A stretch of 64,000 nucleotides of DNA, taken from Phenylobacterium soli (GTDB taxonomy: Bacteria > Pseudomonadota > Alphaproteobacteria > Caulobacterales > Caulobacteraceae). The stretch spans positions 1,054,001-1,118,000 of the forward strand of contig NZ_QFYQ01000001.1 of the NCBI RefSeq assembly GCF_003254475.1. Direction: 5' to 3'. Both the position numbers and the translations under genes were made by a program. The notes beneath the pieces are model-generated. The model saw only the letters and a program-made list of their open reading frames with translations, was not told the origin of the DNA and ran no database searches. Shown here piece after piece: positions 18,039-25,634 of the stretch. The stretch's first letter is position 1. Each line of letters starts with the position of its first letter.

Positions 18039-19591
18039 CCCACCATCCGGTCGCGGCCTTCCCAGTAGGGCTTGCGCAGCTCGCGGCGGAGCACCTTGCC
18101 GGACGGGTTGCGGGGCAGGGCGTCGATGAAGTCCACCGACTTCGGGGCCTTGTAGGCGGCGATCCGCTGGCGGGCCCAGGCGATGATCTCCTCGGGTCGG
18201 GGATCGGCGCCGGGCGCGCGGACGACGATCGCTTTCACCGCCTCGCCCCAGCGAGCGTCGGGCACGCCGATGACCGCGGCGTCGGCGACGCCGGGGCAGC
18301 CCAGGATCGCGTTCTCCACCTCGGCCGGATAGACGTTCTCACCGCCCGAGACGATCATGTCCTTCACCCGGTCGTGGACGAAGAAGAACCCGTGCTCGTT
18401 GCGGTAGCCGGCGTCGCCGGTGCGCAGCCAGCCCTCGGGTGTGACGGTCTCGGCGGTGGCCTCGGGCCGGTTCCAGTAGCCGGCCATGACGATCTCGCCG
18501 CGGATGGCGATCTCGCCGATCTCGCCGGGCCCGACCTCGCGGCCCCCGTCGTCCATGATCGTCACCTCGAGGGTCGGCCAGGGCTTGCCGCAGGAGCGCA
18601 AGAGCTCGCCCTCGTGGGCGTCGGGCGGCAGGTAGGAGCCGGCGCCCGTGGTCTCGGTCATGCCGTAGAACTGGATGAAGCCGCAGCCGAACCGCTGCTT
18701 GGCCTCGGCCAGCAGCGCCTCGCTGATCGGCGAGGCGCCGTAGGCGATGGTCTTCAGGGCGGAAAAGTCCGCCGATGCGATCTCCGGCTGCTGCAGCAGC
18801 ATGTTGATCATAGCCGGGGCCAGGAAGATGTGGGCGACCCGCTCCTCCTGCATCGTGCGCAGCACCTCGGCCGGCTTGAACTCCGGCATGACGATCACCC
18901 GCCCGCCGGCCGCCAGGCCCGCGAAGCTGATGTTGGTCCCGGCCACGTGGAACAGCGGCATGACGATCAGCACCGTGTCGTCGGCGCCGTAGTCGAAGCC
19001 CTCGACCTGCGTCCGCAGCTTCAGGAAGGCGGCGTAGTTGGCGTTGTTGAGCCGCACGCCCTTGGGCAGGCCGGTAGTGCCGGAGGTGTAGAGCTGCAGC
19101 ACGTCGTCGGCGTGGACGGGGGTGTGCGCCGGGCCGGCGGGGGCGGCGTCGCGCAGCGCCTCGTAGCTCTCGATCCCCGGCCGGCTGTCGCCGACCCCGA
19201 TCAGGCGGATCGGCCGGTCGACCTGGCTGACCACCTCCTGCGCCACGTCGAAGAAGTCCGGGGTGACGAAGAACAGGTCCGCGCCGCTGTCCTTCAGGAT
19301 GAAGGCGATCTCCGGCGGGGCGAGGCGGCTGTTGATCGGCGCCAGGCAGGCGCGCGCCCGCGCCGCGCCGAAGAAGATCTCGAAGAACGCTTCCGAGCCC
19401 CGGCCCAGCCATGACACCCGGTCGCCCGGCTTGACCCCGGCGGCGGCCAGGAGGCCCGCCACCCTGTCGGCGCGGCGATCGAGTTCGGCGTAGGTGAGGG
19501 TGCGGCCCTCGACCTCGACCGCCGGCTTGTCGCCGAAGGCGTTGGCCTGGGCGGCGGGGATGTCGGCCAGGATACGGATCGCGTCGCTCAT
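18035..19591 (-). CDS. AMP-forming long-chain acyl-CoA synthetase family protein
   Basis: 518 residues, ANL superfamily. Motifs in order: LYTSGTTGLPKGVRLNN (P-loop, about residue 165), QFYGMTETTGAGSYLPPD, GWLRTGDAGYRNEHGFFFVHDRVKDMIVSGGENVYPAEVENAI and PRNPSGKVLRRELR with the catalytic lysine. It converts a carboxylic acid, ATP and CoA to an acyl-CoA. It is not in an operon with other acyl-CoA genes, and its substrate is open. It ends convergently against the MFS gene. Confidence 0.9.
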   Translation of the reverse strand: MSDAIRILADIPAAQANAFGDKPAVEVEGRTLTYAELDRRADRVAGLLAAAGVKPGDRVSWLGRGSEAFFEIFFGAARARACLAPINSRLAPPEIAFILKDSGADLFFVTPDFFDVAQEVVSQVDRPIRLIGVGDSRPGIESYEALRDAAPAGPAHTPVHADDVLQLYTSGTTGLPKGVRLNNANYAAFLKLRTQVEGFDYGADDTVLIVMPLFHVAGTNISFAGLAAGGRVIVMPEFKPAEVLRTMQEERVAHIFLAPAMINMLLQQPEIASADFSALKTIAYGASPISEALLAEAKQRFGCGFIQFYGMTETTGAGSYLPPDAHEGELLRSCGKPWPTLEVTIMDDGGREVGPGEIGEIAIRGEIVMAGYWNRPEATAETVTPEGWLRTGDAGYRNEHGFFFVHDRVKDMIVSGGENVYPAEVENAILGCPGVADAAVIGVPDARWGEAVKAIVVRAPGADPRPEEIIAWARQRIAAYKAPKSVDFIDALPRNPSGKVLRRELRKPYWEGRDRMVG

Positions 19592-19646
19592 GACGCGACG
19601 CTAGCTCAGCACCCTCCATGCGCCAACGGCGCCTTTGGGTGAGGCT

Positions 19647-19674
19647 CCGGCCTGGCCTCGAAGGCTCAGGCCGG
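19647..19674 (-). terminator. Long GC hairpin at the end of the 44-codon gene
   Basis: CCGGCCTG (19647-19654) pairs perfectly with CAGGCCGG (19667-19674), with an inner GCCT/AGGC stem and a CGA loop. It overlaps the stop codon of the small minus-strand gene. There is no T-run on either side, so it would be a weak intrinsic terminator or a 3' stabilising hairpin. Confidence 0.4.
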
Positions 19675-19800
19675 CGGGTCCTGGTTCACCTCGCCACGAG
19701 GCCTCGGGCCCACCGGGGTCGGGATGCGGTGCTTGATGCGGCGGACCTTCACGACCGTGAAGTTCGGCGTGGGGCGCACTGCGCGGTGCAGCGACGTCAT
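19666..19800 (-). CDS. Small basic hypothetical protein (44 residues)
   Basis: A 44-residue frame beginning MTSLHRAVRPTPNFTVVKVRRIKHR and ending QDPPA. It is preceded at the right distance by an excellent Shine-Dalgarno (GGAGAGGAG read on the minus strand at about 19804-19812), which is the main evidence. It is rich in Arg, Pro and Val, has no cysteine and no membrane segment. A hairpin overlaps its stop. It lies 68 bp downstream of the copper-linked outer-membrane gene on the same strand and may be the last gene of that transcript. I do not recognise it. Confidence 0.5.
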   Translation of the reverse strand: MTSLHRAVRPTPNFTVVKVRRIKHRIPTPVGPRPRGEVNQDPPA

Positions 19801-19868
19801 GGCTCTCCTCTCCATGCTGACGCTGCGAAAAAGCGGGGTCGGCGGAAGGGTTCCGCCGGCCCGCCGTC

Positions 19869-21254
19869 TCAGTGCAGTTTGAGCCGCACGAAGCCCATGG
19901 CGCCCCCGGGCTCTGACCGGCCGTAGAGCGCCTTCAGTTCGCCGGGGACGAAGTTGACCGCATAGAGGCCGCCGAGGCCGACGCTCACGTGCTCGCTGAC
20001 TGGGAAGTCGCGGACCGCGCCGAGCGACACCTTGCCGACGGTGAAGGTGGGGCCGTGGTGGCCGCCCGTGAACACCAGCTCGTCGGTGTCGATCCGCTCC
20101 GCGCGGCCGAAGACGGTCCAGGCCGGGTTCAGCCTGACGGCGCTCTCCAGGGCGAAGGCGTCGAGGTCCTGGTGCTCGGCGCTGCGGCGGCCCCAGGCGG
20201 CGGTGGTGGACCACCAGCCGTCCGCGCCGAACGGCACAGTGTAGATGGCGCTGGCCGACCACTTGCGCACATCGGTGTCCGGATCGAGTTGCTCGGGGCT
20301 CTTCACGTCCGCCCACGAGGCCTGCAGGGACCAGTTCGCCGTCGGATTGTAGGAGAGGCGCAGGGCCGTGGAGTCGAGCGTCGCGTGCTCGATGTCGAAG
20401 CGGTGCTCGTCCGGTTCGCGACCGCGGAAGCGTGAGGCCTCGACCTTCCAGTTGTCGTGCACATAGCCGGCGGTGACGACGCCGAAGACGATGTGGGTGG
20501 AGTCCAGCCAGTGGTGGCTGATCGGCGCCTCCGGACTGTCCATGATCGACGCCCGGTGCATGAAGGCCGGCGGCCCGAACGCTGGCTCGCCCGGCAGGCC
20601 CGCGTAGAGGAAGACGCTGTCCTTTTCCGTCAGGCGATAGGCGTAGGCGCCCGAAAGCTCCATGAAGAGGTCGTGCGGGTGCTGGCGGTCGACGAGCGGC
20701 GTCACGCCGTCCGCCGTCTCGCCGGTGGCGAGCAGCTCCGGATAGCCGCGCTTGCCCATGAACGGGTCGGGACTCAGCATCGCCCGAAACTGCAGCGTGC
20801 CATGGTCGCCGATCTCGCGGCGCGCCGAGCTCATGATCATGCCGGAGACGAAGCCCTTGTCGTCGCCGCGGGGACCGTCCTGCCACGAGTAGACGCCGTC
20901 GATCGTGGCGTGGGCCATGACCATCCACGGGCCGTACATCAGGTGCAGGCCCTCATGGGTCGAGGCGTCCGGCTGCCAAGAGGTGCCGGAGGCCTCCCGC
21001 GTCATGGCGTAGGAGCCGAGCGCGCCCTGGCTCATGGCGTGGCCGGCGTGCGTCATGCCGGGCATTTCGTCCATCTCGCCCATGTCCATCTTCGAATGGT
21101 CCATCTGGGAATGGTCCATCTGGGAATGATCCATGTCGGGCCGATCCATCCCGGAGTGCTCCATGGGGGGCGCCGCCTGCTGGTTCGTGGGCTGGGCCAT
21201 GGCCGGAGCGGCGAGAAGGGCCAGGGCGGCGGTGGTGGCGAAGAGGCGCGTCAT
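19869..21254 (-). CDS. Exported Met/His-rich, copper-associated outer-membrane beta-barrel protein
   Basis: 461 residues from the ATG at 21254; the longer open frame runs back through csoR and is not real. A signal peptide ([21 protein letters not shown]) is followed by a tandem Met-Asp-His repeat (MDRPDMDHSQMDHSQMDHSKMDMGEMDEM, residues about 36-62), a pattern seen in periplasmic copper-binding segments. The rest has alternating polar/aromatic strands and ends in VRLKLH, consistent with a beta barrel. Its start overlaps the csoR stop as ATGA, so it is co-transcribed with the copper sensor and divergent from the Cu-ATPase. A role in periplasmic copper binding or exit across the outer membrane is inferred; I know no name for this family. 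Confidence 0.75.
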   Translation of the reverse strand: MTRLFATTAALALLAAPAMAQPTNQQAAPPMEHSGMDRPDMDHSQMDHSQMDHSKMDMGEMDEMPGMTHAGHAMSQGALGSYAMTREASGTSWQPDASTHEGLHLMYGPWMVMAHATIDGVYSWQDGPRGDDKGFVSGMIMSSARREIGDHGTLQFRAMLSPDPFMGKRGYPELLATGETADGVTPLVDRQHPHDLFMELSGAYAYRLTEKDSVFLYAGLPGEPAFGPPAFMHRASIMDSPEAPISHHWLDSTHIVFGVVTAGYVHDNWKVEASRFRGREPDEHRFDIEHATLDSTALRLSYNPTANWSLQASWADVKSPEQLDPDTDVRKWSASAIYTVPFGADGWWSTTAAWGRRSAEHQDLDAFALESAVRLNPAWTVFGRAERIDTDELVFTGGHHGPTFTVGKVSLGAVRDFPVSEHVSVGLGGLYAVNFVPGELKALYGRSEPGGAMGFVRLKLH

Positions 21255-21526
21255 CGGTTGGTTCGCTCCAGAAGCTCGATCAATTCGGCGGCTTTCCTGC
21301 GCTGTTCTTCCCTGTCCCCGCTGACGATCGCCCCCTCGATGCAGTGGCCGAGGTGGTCCTTGAGAAGCTCGTGCTCCACCTTCTGGAGGGCCGCCCGCAC
21401 CGCCTGGACCTGGGTCAGGATGTCGATGCAGTAGCGGTCCTCCTCGACCATGCGGGCGATGCCCCGCACCTGGCCTTCCACGCGTTTGAGGCGATTGAGC
21501 AGCCCCGGTTTGTTGTCGCGCTTCAT
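21251..21526 (-). CDS. csoR: CsoR-type copper-sensing repressor
   Basis: 91 residues of the all-helical DUF156 (CsoR/RcnR/FrmR) family: [41 protein letters not shown]. The Cu(I) ligand pattern C-x24-H-x3-C is present as C33, H58 and C62, which is the CsoR type rather than the nickel (RcnR) or formaldehyde (FrmR) type. It should bind DNA as apo-protein and release it on Cu(I) binding. Two palindromes in the divergent promoter with copA (21563-21602) are the likely operators. The stop overlaps the next gene's ATG. Confidence 0.9.
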   Translation of the reverse strand: MKRDNKPGLLNRLKRVEGQVRGIARMVEEDRYCIDILTQVQAVRAALQKVEHELLKDHLGHCIEGAIVSGDREEQRRKAAELIELLERTNR

Positions 21527-21562
21527 GGGCGGAAGTCCTTCTCGTCAGCGGCTCGGAACATA

Positions 21563-21577
21563 TACCCCCGCCGGGTA
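21563..21577. promoter_or_regulatory. CsoR operator-like palindrome 1
   Basis: TACCC-CCGCC-GGGTA is a perfect 5-bp inverted repeat around five bases, in the 100-bp gap between the divergent csoR and copA genes. CsoR-family repressors bind GC-rich palindromes with TACCC or ATACCCC arms, so this is a probable operator. Confidence 0.6.
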
Positions 21578-21585
21578 ATTGCAAG

Positions 21586-21602
21586 ATGCCCCCATGGGGT
21601 AT
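21586..21602. promoter_or_regulatory. CsoR operator-like palindrome 2
   Basis: ATGCCCC-CAT-GGGGTAT is a 7-bp inverted repeat with one mismatch, 9 bp from the first palindrome. It lies 25 bp upstream of the copA start and likely covers its promoter. Two sites would allow separate or joint control of the divergent genes. Confidence 0.6.
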
Positions 21603-21627
21603 ATCTCTCCGGGCCGGGAGAATGCGA

Positions 21628-23973
21628 ATGTCCGATCACGCCCACCATCACCACGACCACGCCGCGCCGGCCGACGACGGCAAGACGGCGACCGATCCGG
21701 TCTGCGGGATGAAGGTCAACCCGAACACCACGCCCCATCACGCCGAGCACGCGGGCGAGACCTTCCATTTCTGCTCCAACGGCTGCCGGACCAAGTTCGA
21801 AGCCGACCCCGTGAAATATCTCGAGAAGGAGAGCCGTCCGGCCGAGCCGCCGCCGCCTGCCGGGACCATCTACACCTGCCCGATGCACCCGCAGATCCGC
21901 CAGGAAGGGCCGGGTTCGTGCCCGATCTGCGGCATGGCGCTCGAGCCGGAGCTGATCACCGCCGACGCCGGACCGAACCACGAGCTGGCCGACATGAGCC
22001 GGCGGTTCTGGATCGGCCTCGTGCTCACGGTTCCGGTGTTCGCGCTGGAGATGGCCGGCCACTTCCTCGACCTGCACCGCTACCTCTCGCCCACCGCATC
22101 GAACTGGATCCAGTTCGCGCTCTCGACGCCTGTGGTGCTGTGGGCGGGCGCTCCGTTCTTCGCCCGCGGCTGGGCCTCGCTGCGGACCCGCAACCTCAAC
22201 ATGTTCACCCTGATCGCCATGGGCGTGGGCGTGGCCTGGCTCTACAGCGTGGCGGCGATCCTGGCGCCCGGCGCCTTCCCGCCGGCGTTCCGAGGCATGG
22301 ACGGCGCGGTGCCGGTCTACTTCGAGGCCGCGGCGGTGATCACCGTCCTGGTGCTGCTCGGCCAGGTGCTGGAGCTGCGCGCCCGCGACCAGACCTCCGG
22401 CGCCATCCGCGCCCTCCTCAACCTCGCGCCCAAGACCGCCCGGCGCATCAAGGCCGACGGCTCCGACGAGGAGGTAACGCTCGACCTCATCCAGGTCGGC
22501 GACCGCCTGCGCGTGCGACCCGGCGAGAAGGTGCCGGTCGACGGCGTCCTGACCGAGGGCCGCGTCTCCATCGACGAGAGCCTGGTCACCGGCGAATCCA
22601 TGCCGGTCACCAAGGAGACGGGCGCCCAGGTGATCGCCGGCTCGATCAACAAGACCGGCTCCTTCGTCATGCGCGCCGAGAAGGTCGGCGCCGACACCCT
22701 GCTGTCGCGCATCGTCCAGATGGTCGCCGAGGCCCAGCGCAGCCGCGCGCCGATCCAGCGCATGGCCGACCGGGTGTCCGGCTGGTTCGTGCCGGCGGTG
22801 ATCGCGGTGGCGGTGATCGCCTTCGCCGCCTGGGCGCTGGTCGGGCCGGAGCCGCGCTTCGGCTATGCCCTGGTGGCGGCGGTCTCGGTGCTGATCATCG
22901 CCTGTCCCTGCGCCCTCGGCCTCGCCACGCCGATGTCGATCATGGTCGGGGTGGGACGCGGGGCCCACGCCGGCGTGCTGATCAAGAACGCCGAGGCCCT
23001 CGAGCGCTTCGAGAAGATCGACACCCTGGTGGTCGACAAGACCGGCACCCTGACAGAGGGGCGCCCGGCGGTCACCCAGATCGCGCCGGCCGCCGGCTTC
23101 GACCAGCCGGGCCTCCTGCGCCTGGCCGCCAGCCTGGAGCGCGGCAGCGAACATCCCCTGGCCGACGCCATCCTGCGCGCCGCCCAGGAGCGCAGCCTCG
23201 ACCTCGCCGAGGCGAGCGACTTCGACTCCCCCGTCGGCAAGGGCGTCACCGGCGTGGTGGAGGGCCGGCGGGTGGCGCTCGGCGGGGCCCGCCTGATGGA
23301 GGAGCAGGGCGTCGACCTCTCGCCCCTGGCCGACCGCGCCGAGGCCCTGCGCCGCGAGGGCGCCACCGCCGTGTTCGCCGCCGTCGACGGCCGCCTGGCC
23401 GGCGTGCTCGCCATCGCCGACCCGGTGAAGGCCACGACGCCCGAGGCCGTCGCCCAGCTCAAGGCGGAGGGCGTGCGCCTCGTCATGATGACCGGCGACA
23501 ACCGCACCACCGCGCTCGCCGTCGCCCAGCGGCTCGGCATCGAGGAGGTCGAGGCCGAGGTCCTGCCGGAGGACAAGGCCAAGGTGGTCCAGAAGCTGCG
23601 CGCCGAGGGCCGCTCGGTGGCCATGGCCGGCGATGGGGTCAACGACGCCCCGGCGCTCGCCGCCGCCGAGGTGGGCGTGGCCATGGGCGCGGGCGCCGAC
23701 GTCGCCATCGAGAGCGCCGGCGTCACCCTGCTGAAGGGTGACCTGCAGGGGCTGGTGAAGGCGCGGCGGCTGTCGCAGGCGGTGATGCGCAACATCCGCC
23801 AGAACCTGGTGTTCGCCTTCGTCTACAACGTCGCGGGGGTGCCGCTGGCGGCCGGCGTGCTCTATCCAGCCATGAACCTGCTGCTGTCGCCCCAGATCGC
23901 CGCGGCCGCCATGGCGCTGTCTTCGGTGAGCGTCATCGGCAATGCGCTGAGGCTGAGGGCGGCGAAGCTCTAG
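21628..23973 (+). CDS. copA: Cu+/Ag+-exporting P1B-type ATPase with YHS and heavy-metal-binding N-terminal domains
   Basis: 781 residues from the ATG at 21628, seven bases after GGGAG; an ATG two codons earlier is too close to that site. The N-terminus is His-rich ([10 protein letters not shown]), then a YHS domain (DPVCGMKV to [18 protein letters not shown], about 18-60) and a metal-binding domain ([26 protein letters not shown]). The ATPase core shows TGES actuator motif, CPC in the sixth helix ([13 protein letters not shown]), DKTGTLTEG and [10 protein letters not shown]. It pumps Cu(I) or Ag(I) to the periplasm. It lacks the ferredoxin-like CxxC domain of classical CopA. Confidence 0.93.
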   Translation: MSDHAHHHHDHAAPADDGKTATDPVCGMKVNPNTTPHHAEHAGETFHFCSNGCRTKFEADPVKYLEKESRPAEPPPPAGTIYTCPMHPQIRQEGPGSCPICGMALEPELITADAGPNHELADMSRRFWIGLVLTVPVFALEMAGHFLDLHRYLSPTASNWIQFALSTPVVLWAGAPFFARGWASLRTRNLNMFTLIAMGVGVAWLYSVAAILAPGAFPPAFRGMDGAVPVYFEAAAVITVLVLLGQVLELRARDQTSGAIRALLNLAPKTARRIKADGSDEEVTLDLIQVGDRLRVRPGEKVPVDGVLTEGRVSIDESLVTGESMPVTKETGAQVIAGSINKTGSFVMRAEKVGADTLLSRIVQMVAEAQRSRAPIQRMADRVSGWFVPAVIAVAVIAFAAWALVGPEPRFGYALVAAVSVLIIACPCALGLATPMSIMVGVGRGAHAGVLIKNAEALERFEKIDTLVVDKTGTLTEGRPAVTQIAPAAGFDQPGLLRLAASLERGSEHPLADAILRAAQERSLDLAEASDFDSPVGKGVTGVVEGRRVALGGARLMEEQGVDLSPLADRAEALRREGATAVFAAVDGRLAGVLAIADPVKATTPEAVAQLKAEGVRLVMMTGDNRTTALAVAQRLGIEEVEAEVLPEDKAKVVQKLRAEGRSVAMAGDGVNDAPALAAAEVGVAMGAGADVAIESAGVTLLKGDLQGLVKARRLSQAVMRNIRQNLVFAFVYNVAGVPLAAGVLYPAMNLLLSPQIAAAAMALSSVSVIGNALRLRAAKL

Positions 23974-23984
23974 AGGGAGGGCGG

Positions 23985-24335
23985 ATGCTCTATCTGCTGA
24001 TCAAGGCCGGGATCTCCGGCGTCATCATCGCGGTGGTGTCGGAGGTGGCCAAGCGCAGCCCGGGTTTCGGCGCTCTCATCGCCTCCCTGCCGCTGGTCTC
24101 GGTGCTCGGCATGATGTGGCTGTGGCGGGACACGAGCGATCCGGAGCGCCTCGCGGCCCACGCCGGGGCCACCTTCTGGTACGTGCTCCCCTCGCTGCCG
24201 ATGTTCCTGGCGATCCCGGCCATGCTCCGGCGCGGCATGCCGTTCTGGCCGGCCCTGGGCCTCGGCTGCCTTCTGACCATCGGCCTCTACCTCGCCATGA
24301 CCTGGGCCGGGCCGCGCTTCGGCCTGAAGTTGTAG
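23985..24335 (+). CDS. DUF3147 family small membrane protein
   Basis: 116 residues with four hydrophobic helices (YLLIKAGISGVIIAVVSEVAK, ALIASLPLVSVLGMMWLW, WYVLPSLPMFLAIPAMLL-like, PALGLGCLLTIGLYLAMTW). This arrangement and the KRSPGFGALIASLPLVS stretch match DUF3147, a family without a known role. It begins 11 bp after copA with a good ribosome-binding site (GAGGGAGGG), so it is in the copper operon. A helper role in metal export is only a guess. Confidence 0.8.
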   Translation: MLYLLIKAGISGVIIAVVSEVAKRSPGFGALIASLPLVSVLGMMWLWRDTSDPERLAAHAGATFWYVLPSLPMFLAIPAMLRRGMPFWPALGLGCLLTIGLYLAMTWAGPRFGLKL

Positions 24336-24350
24336 GCACGTCCCGCGGTT

Positions 24351-24370
24351 TACGTAGAAGCCCGTAAGGG
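24351..24370 (+). promoter_or_regulatory. FixJ-type box upstream of fixK
   Basis: The sequence TACGTAGAAGCCCGTAAGGG matches at 17-18 of 20 positions two other sites near fixJ and fixL (37078-37097 minus strand, 39296-39315). Rhizobial and Caulobacter fixK promoters carry FixJ sites containing TACGTAG. It ends 67 bp before the fixK start, the same spacing as in the site before the 33-codon gene. Confidence 0.75.
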
Positions 24371-24436
24371 TTCGTCCCGAATTTCCCATGACGCGGGTCG
24401 AACGTAGCTTCTGGTCATCGAACCGGAGCCGCCGCC

Positions 24437-25090
24437 ATGACCCTCGCCTACCCCTTCGACGACGCCCGCACCTCCATCCAGTCGCAGAACCTGACCGAGG
24501 TCATGGATCGCCTGGGCGTGCGCATGACCTTCGCCAAGGACGAGGAAGTCTACGCCCAGGAAGAAGACGCCGACCTGGTCTACCGGGTCGTGTCGGGCGT
24601 GGTGCGGACGACCCGCCTGCTCTCCGACGGCCGCCGCCAGGTGGGCGACTTCTACCAGACGGGCGACCTGTTCGGCCTCGAGGTCGGCGCCCAGCACCGC
24701 TACTCGGCCGAAGCGCTCTGCGACTGCACCATCCAGGTGGTCAAGCGCTCGTCGCTGAAGGCCCAGGCGGACGAAGGCGAGCTCGACCGGGCGATCTGGG
24801 AAGCCACCTGCCGCGACCTCGAGCGGGCCCAGGACCACGTCCTGCTGCTCGGCCGCAAGACCGCCGCCGAGAAGGTCGCCACCTTCCTGATGGACCTCGC
24901 CAGCCGCGGCGAGGCCGAGGCCATCGACCTGCCGATGGGCCGCCAGGACATCGCCGACTACCTCGGCCTGACCATCGAGACCGTCTCCCGCATGCTGACC
25001 CAGCTGCAGTCCTCCAAGGTCGTCGAATTCGCCTCCTGCCGGCAGTTCCGCGTCCGCAAGTGGGAAGTCCTGGAACGCCTCGCCGCCTAG
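24437..25090 (+). CDS. fixK: FixK-type Crp/Fnr transcription regulator
   Basis: 217 residues: a cyclic-nucleotide-binding-like N domain (about 30-130) and a Crp-type helix-turn-helix (about 150-215). The recognition helix reads IETVSRMLTQLQ with E181, S184 and R185, the residue set that reads TTGAT-type sites. The N-terminal cysteine cluster of FNR is absent, so it is not itself an oxygen sensor of the Fe-S kind, as in FixK. C201 in the DNA-binding domain could be redox-active, as known for FixK2, but that is conjecture. A FixJ-type box lies upstream and FixK-type sites occur at many later genes, placing it between FixLJ and the cbb3 operon. Confidence 0.9.
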   Translation: MTLAYPFDDARTSIQSQNLTEVMDRLGVRMTFAKDEEVYAQEEDADLVYRVVSGVVRTTRLLSDGRRQVGDFYQTGDLFGLEVGAQHRYSAEALCDCTIQVVKRSSLKAQADEGELDRAIWEATCRDLERAQDHVLLLGRKTAAEKVATFLMDLASRGEAEAIDLPMGRQDIADYLGLTIETVSRMLTQLQSSKVVEFASCRQFRVRKWEVLERLAA

Positions 25091-25115
25091 AGCCTGAAAG
25101 CCTGAACCGGAGTTT

Positions 25116-25129
25116 TTGATCTGGATCAA
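25116..25129. promoter_or_regulatory. FNR/FixK anaerobox (TTGAT-CTGG-ATCAA)
   Basis: A perfect 14-bp palindrome between fixK and the single-domain response regulator. If used as a class II site centred at -41.5, transcription would begin near 25164, 22 bp before the regulator's GTG. It is thus well placed to put the response regulator under FixK. Confidence 0.8.
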
Positions 25130-25185
25130 ACCGCCGCCGTGACCGGCCCGCAGGTTGTCCTGGTCCCCGTCAATGGAACAGTGCC

Positions 25186-25560
25186 GTGGATTCGTTTAGC
25201 CCTCGTCCGCTGGTCGTCGTCGTCGATGACGATCCCGCTGTGCGCGGCTCGCTGACCTTCTCGCTTGAGCTCGACGGTTTCGACGTCGAGGCTTTCGAGA
25301 GCGGCGAGGCCCTGCTGCTGCGCCAGCTGCCGCACCGGCCGACCTGCCTCGTCCTGGATCAGAAGCTGCCGGGCATCAGCGGGCTGGAAGCCCTGCGCCA
25401 GCTGCGCGACCGCAAGGTGAGTTCGCCGGCCATCCTGATCACCAGCCACCCGCACCGGAGCGTGGTCGCCGAGGCCGCCGAGGCCGGGGTGCCGATCGTC
25501 GAGAAGCCGCTGCTGGGCGACGCCCTGCTGCGCGACATCCACCGGGCCCTGGACGCCTGA
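25186..25560 (+). CDS. Single-domain response regulator (FixT-like position)
   Basis: 124 residues with only a receiver domain. The acidic pocket (VVVDDDP, D14-D16), phosphoacceptor D58 in LVLDQKLPG, the S/T at LITSH and K107 in VEKP are all present, so phosphorylation is possible. It starts with GTG at 25186; no strong ribosome-binding site is seen. It follows fixK and an anaerobox. In Sinorhizobium and Caulobacter a single-domain receiver-like protein, FixT, is made under FixK control and inhibits FixL. This gene has the same location and logic, but Caulobacter FixT is known for cysteines that bind an Fe-S cluster and only one cysteine (C54) is present here, so identity is uncertain. Confidence 0.75.
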   Translation: MDSFSPRPLVVVVDDDPAVRGSLTFSLELDGFDVEAFESGEALLLRQLPHRPTCLVLDQKLPGISGLEALRQLRDRKVSSPAILITSHPHRSVVAEAAEAGVPIVEKPLLGDALLRDIHRALDA

Positions 25561-25604
25561 CCTGAACTAACCCCGAACCGAATTCATCTGTCGTCTGACT
25601 TCGG

Positions 25605-25632
25605 CCCCGCGGTTCGTCCGCGGGGTCTTTTT
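25605..25632 (+). terminator. Rho-independent terminator after the response regulator
   Basis: CCCCGCGG-TTCGT-CCGCGGGG is a perfect 8-bp GC stem followed by TCTTTTTC. It lies 45 bp after the response-regulator stop and directly beside the end of the convergent hemN gene. The T-run is on the plus strand. Confidence 0.9.
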
Positions 25633-25634
25633 CG

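Noticed and set aside
21255..21584. N-terminal extension of the copper outer-membrane protein
   Set aside because: It reads through csoR in another frame, while a signal peptide starts at 21254.
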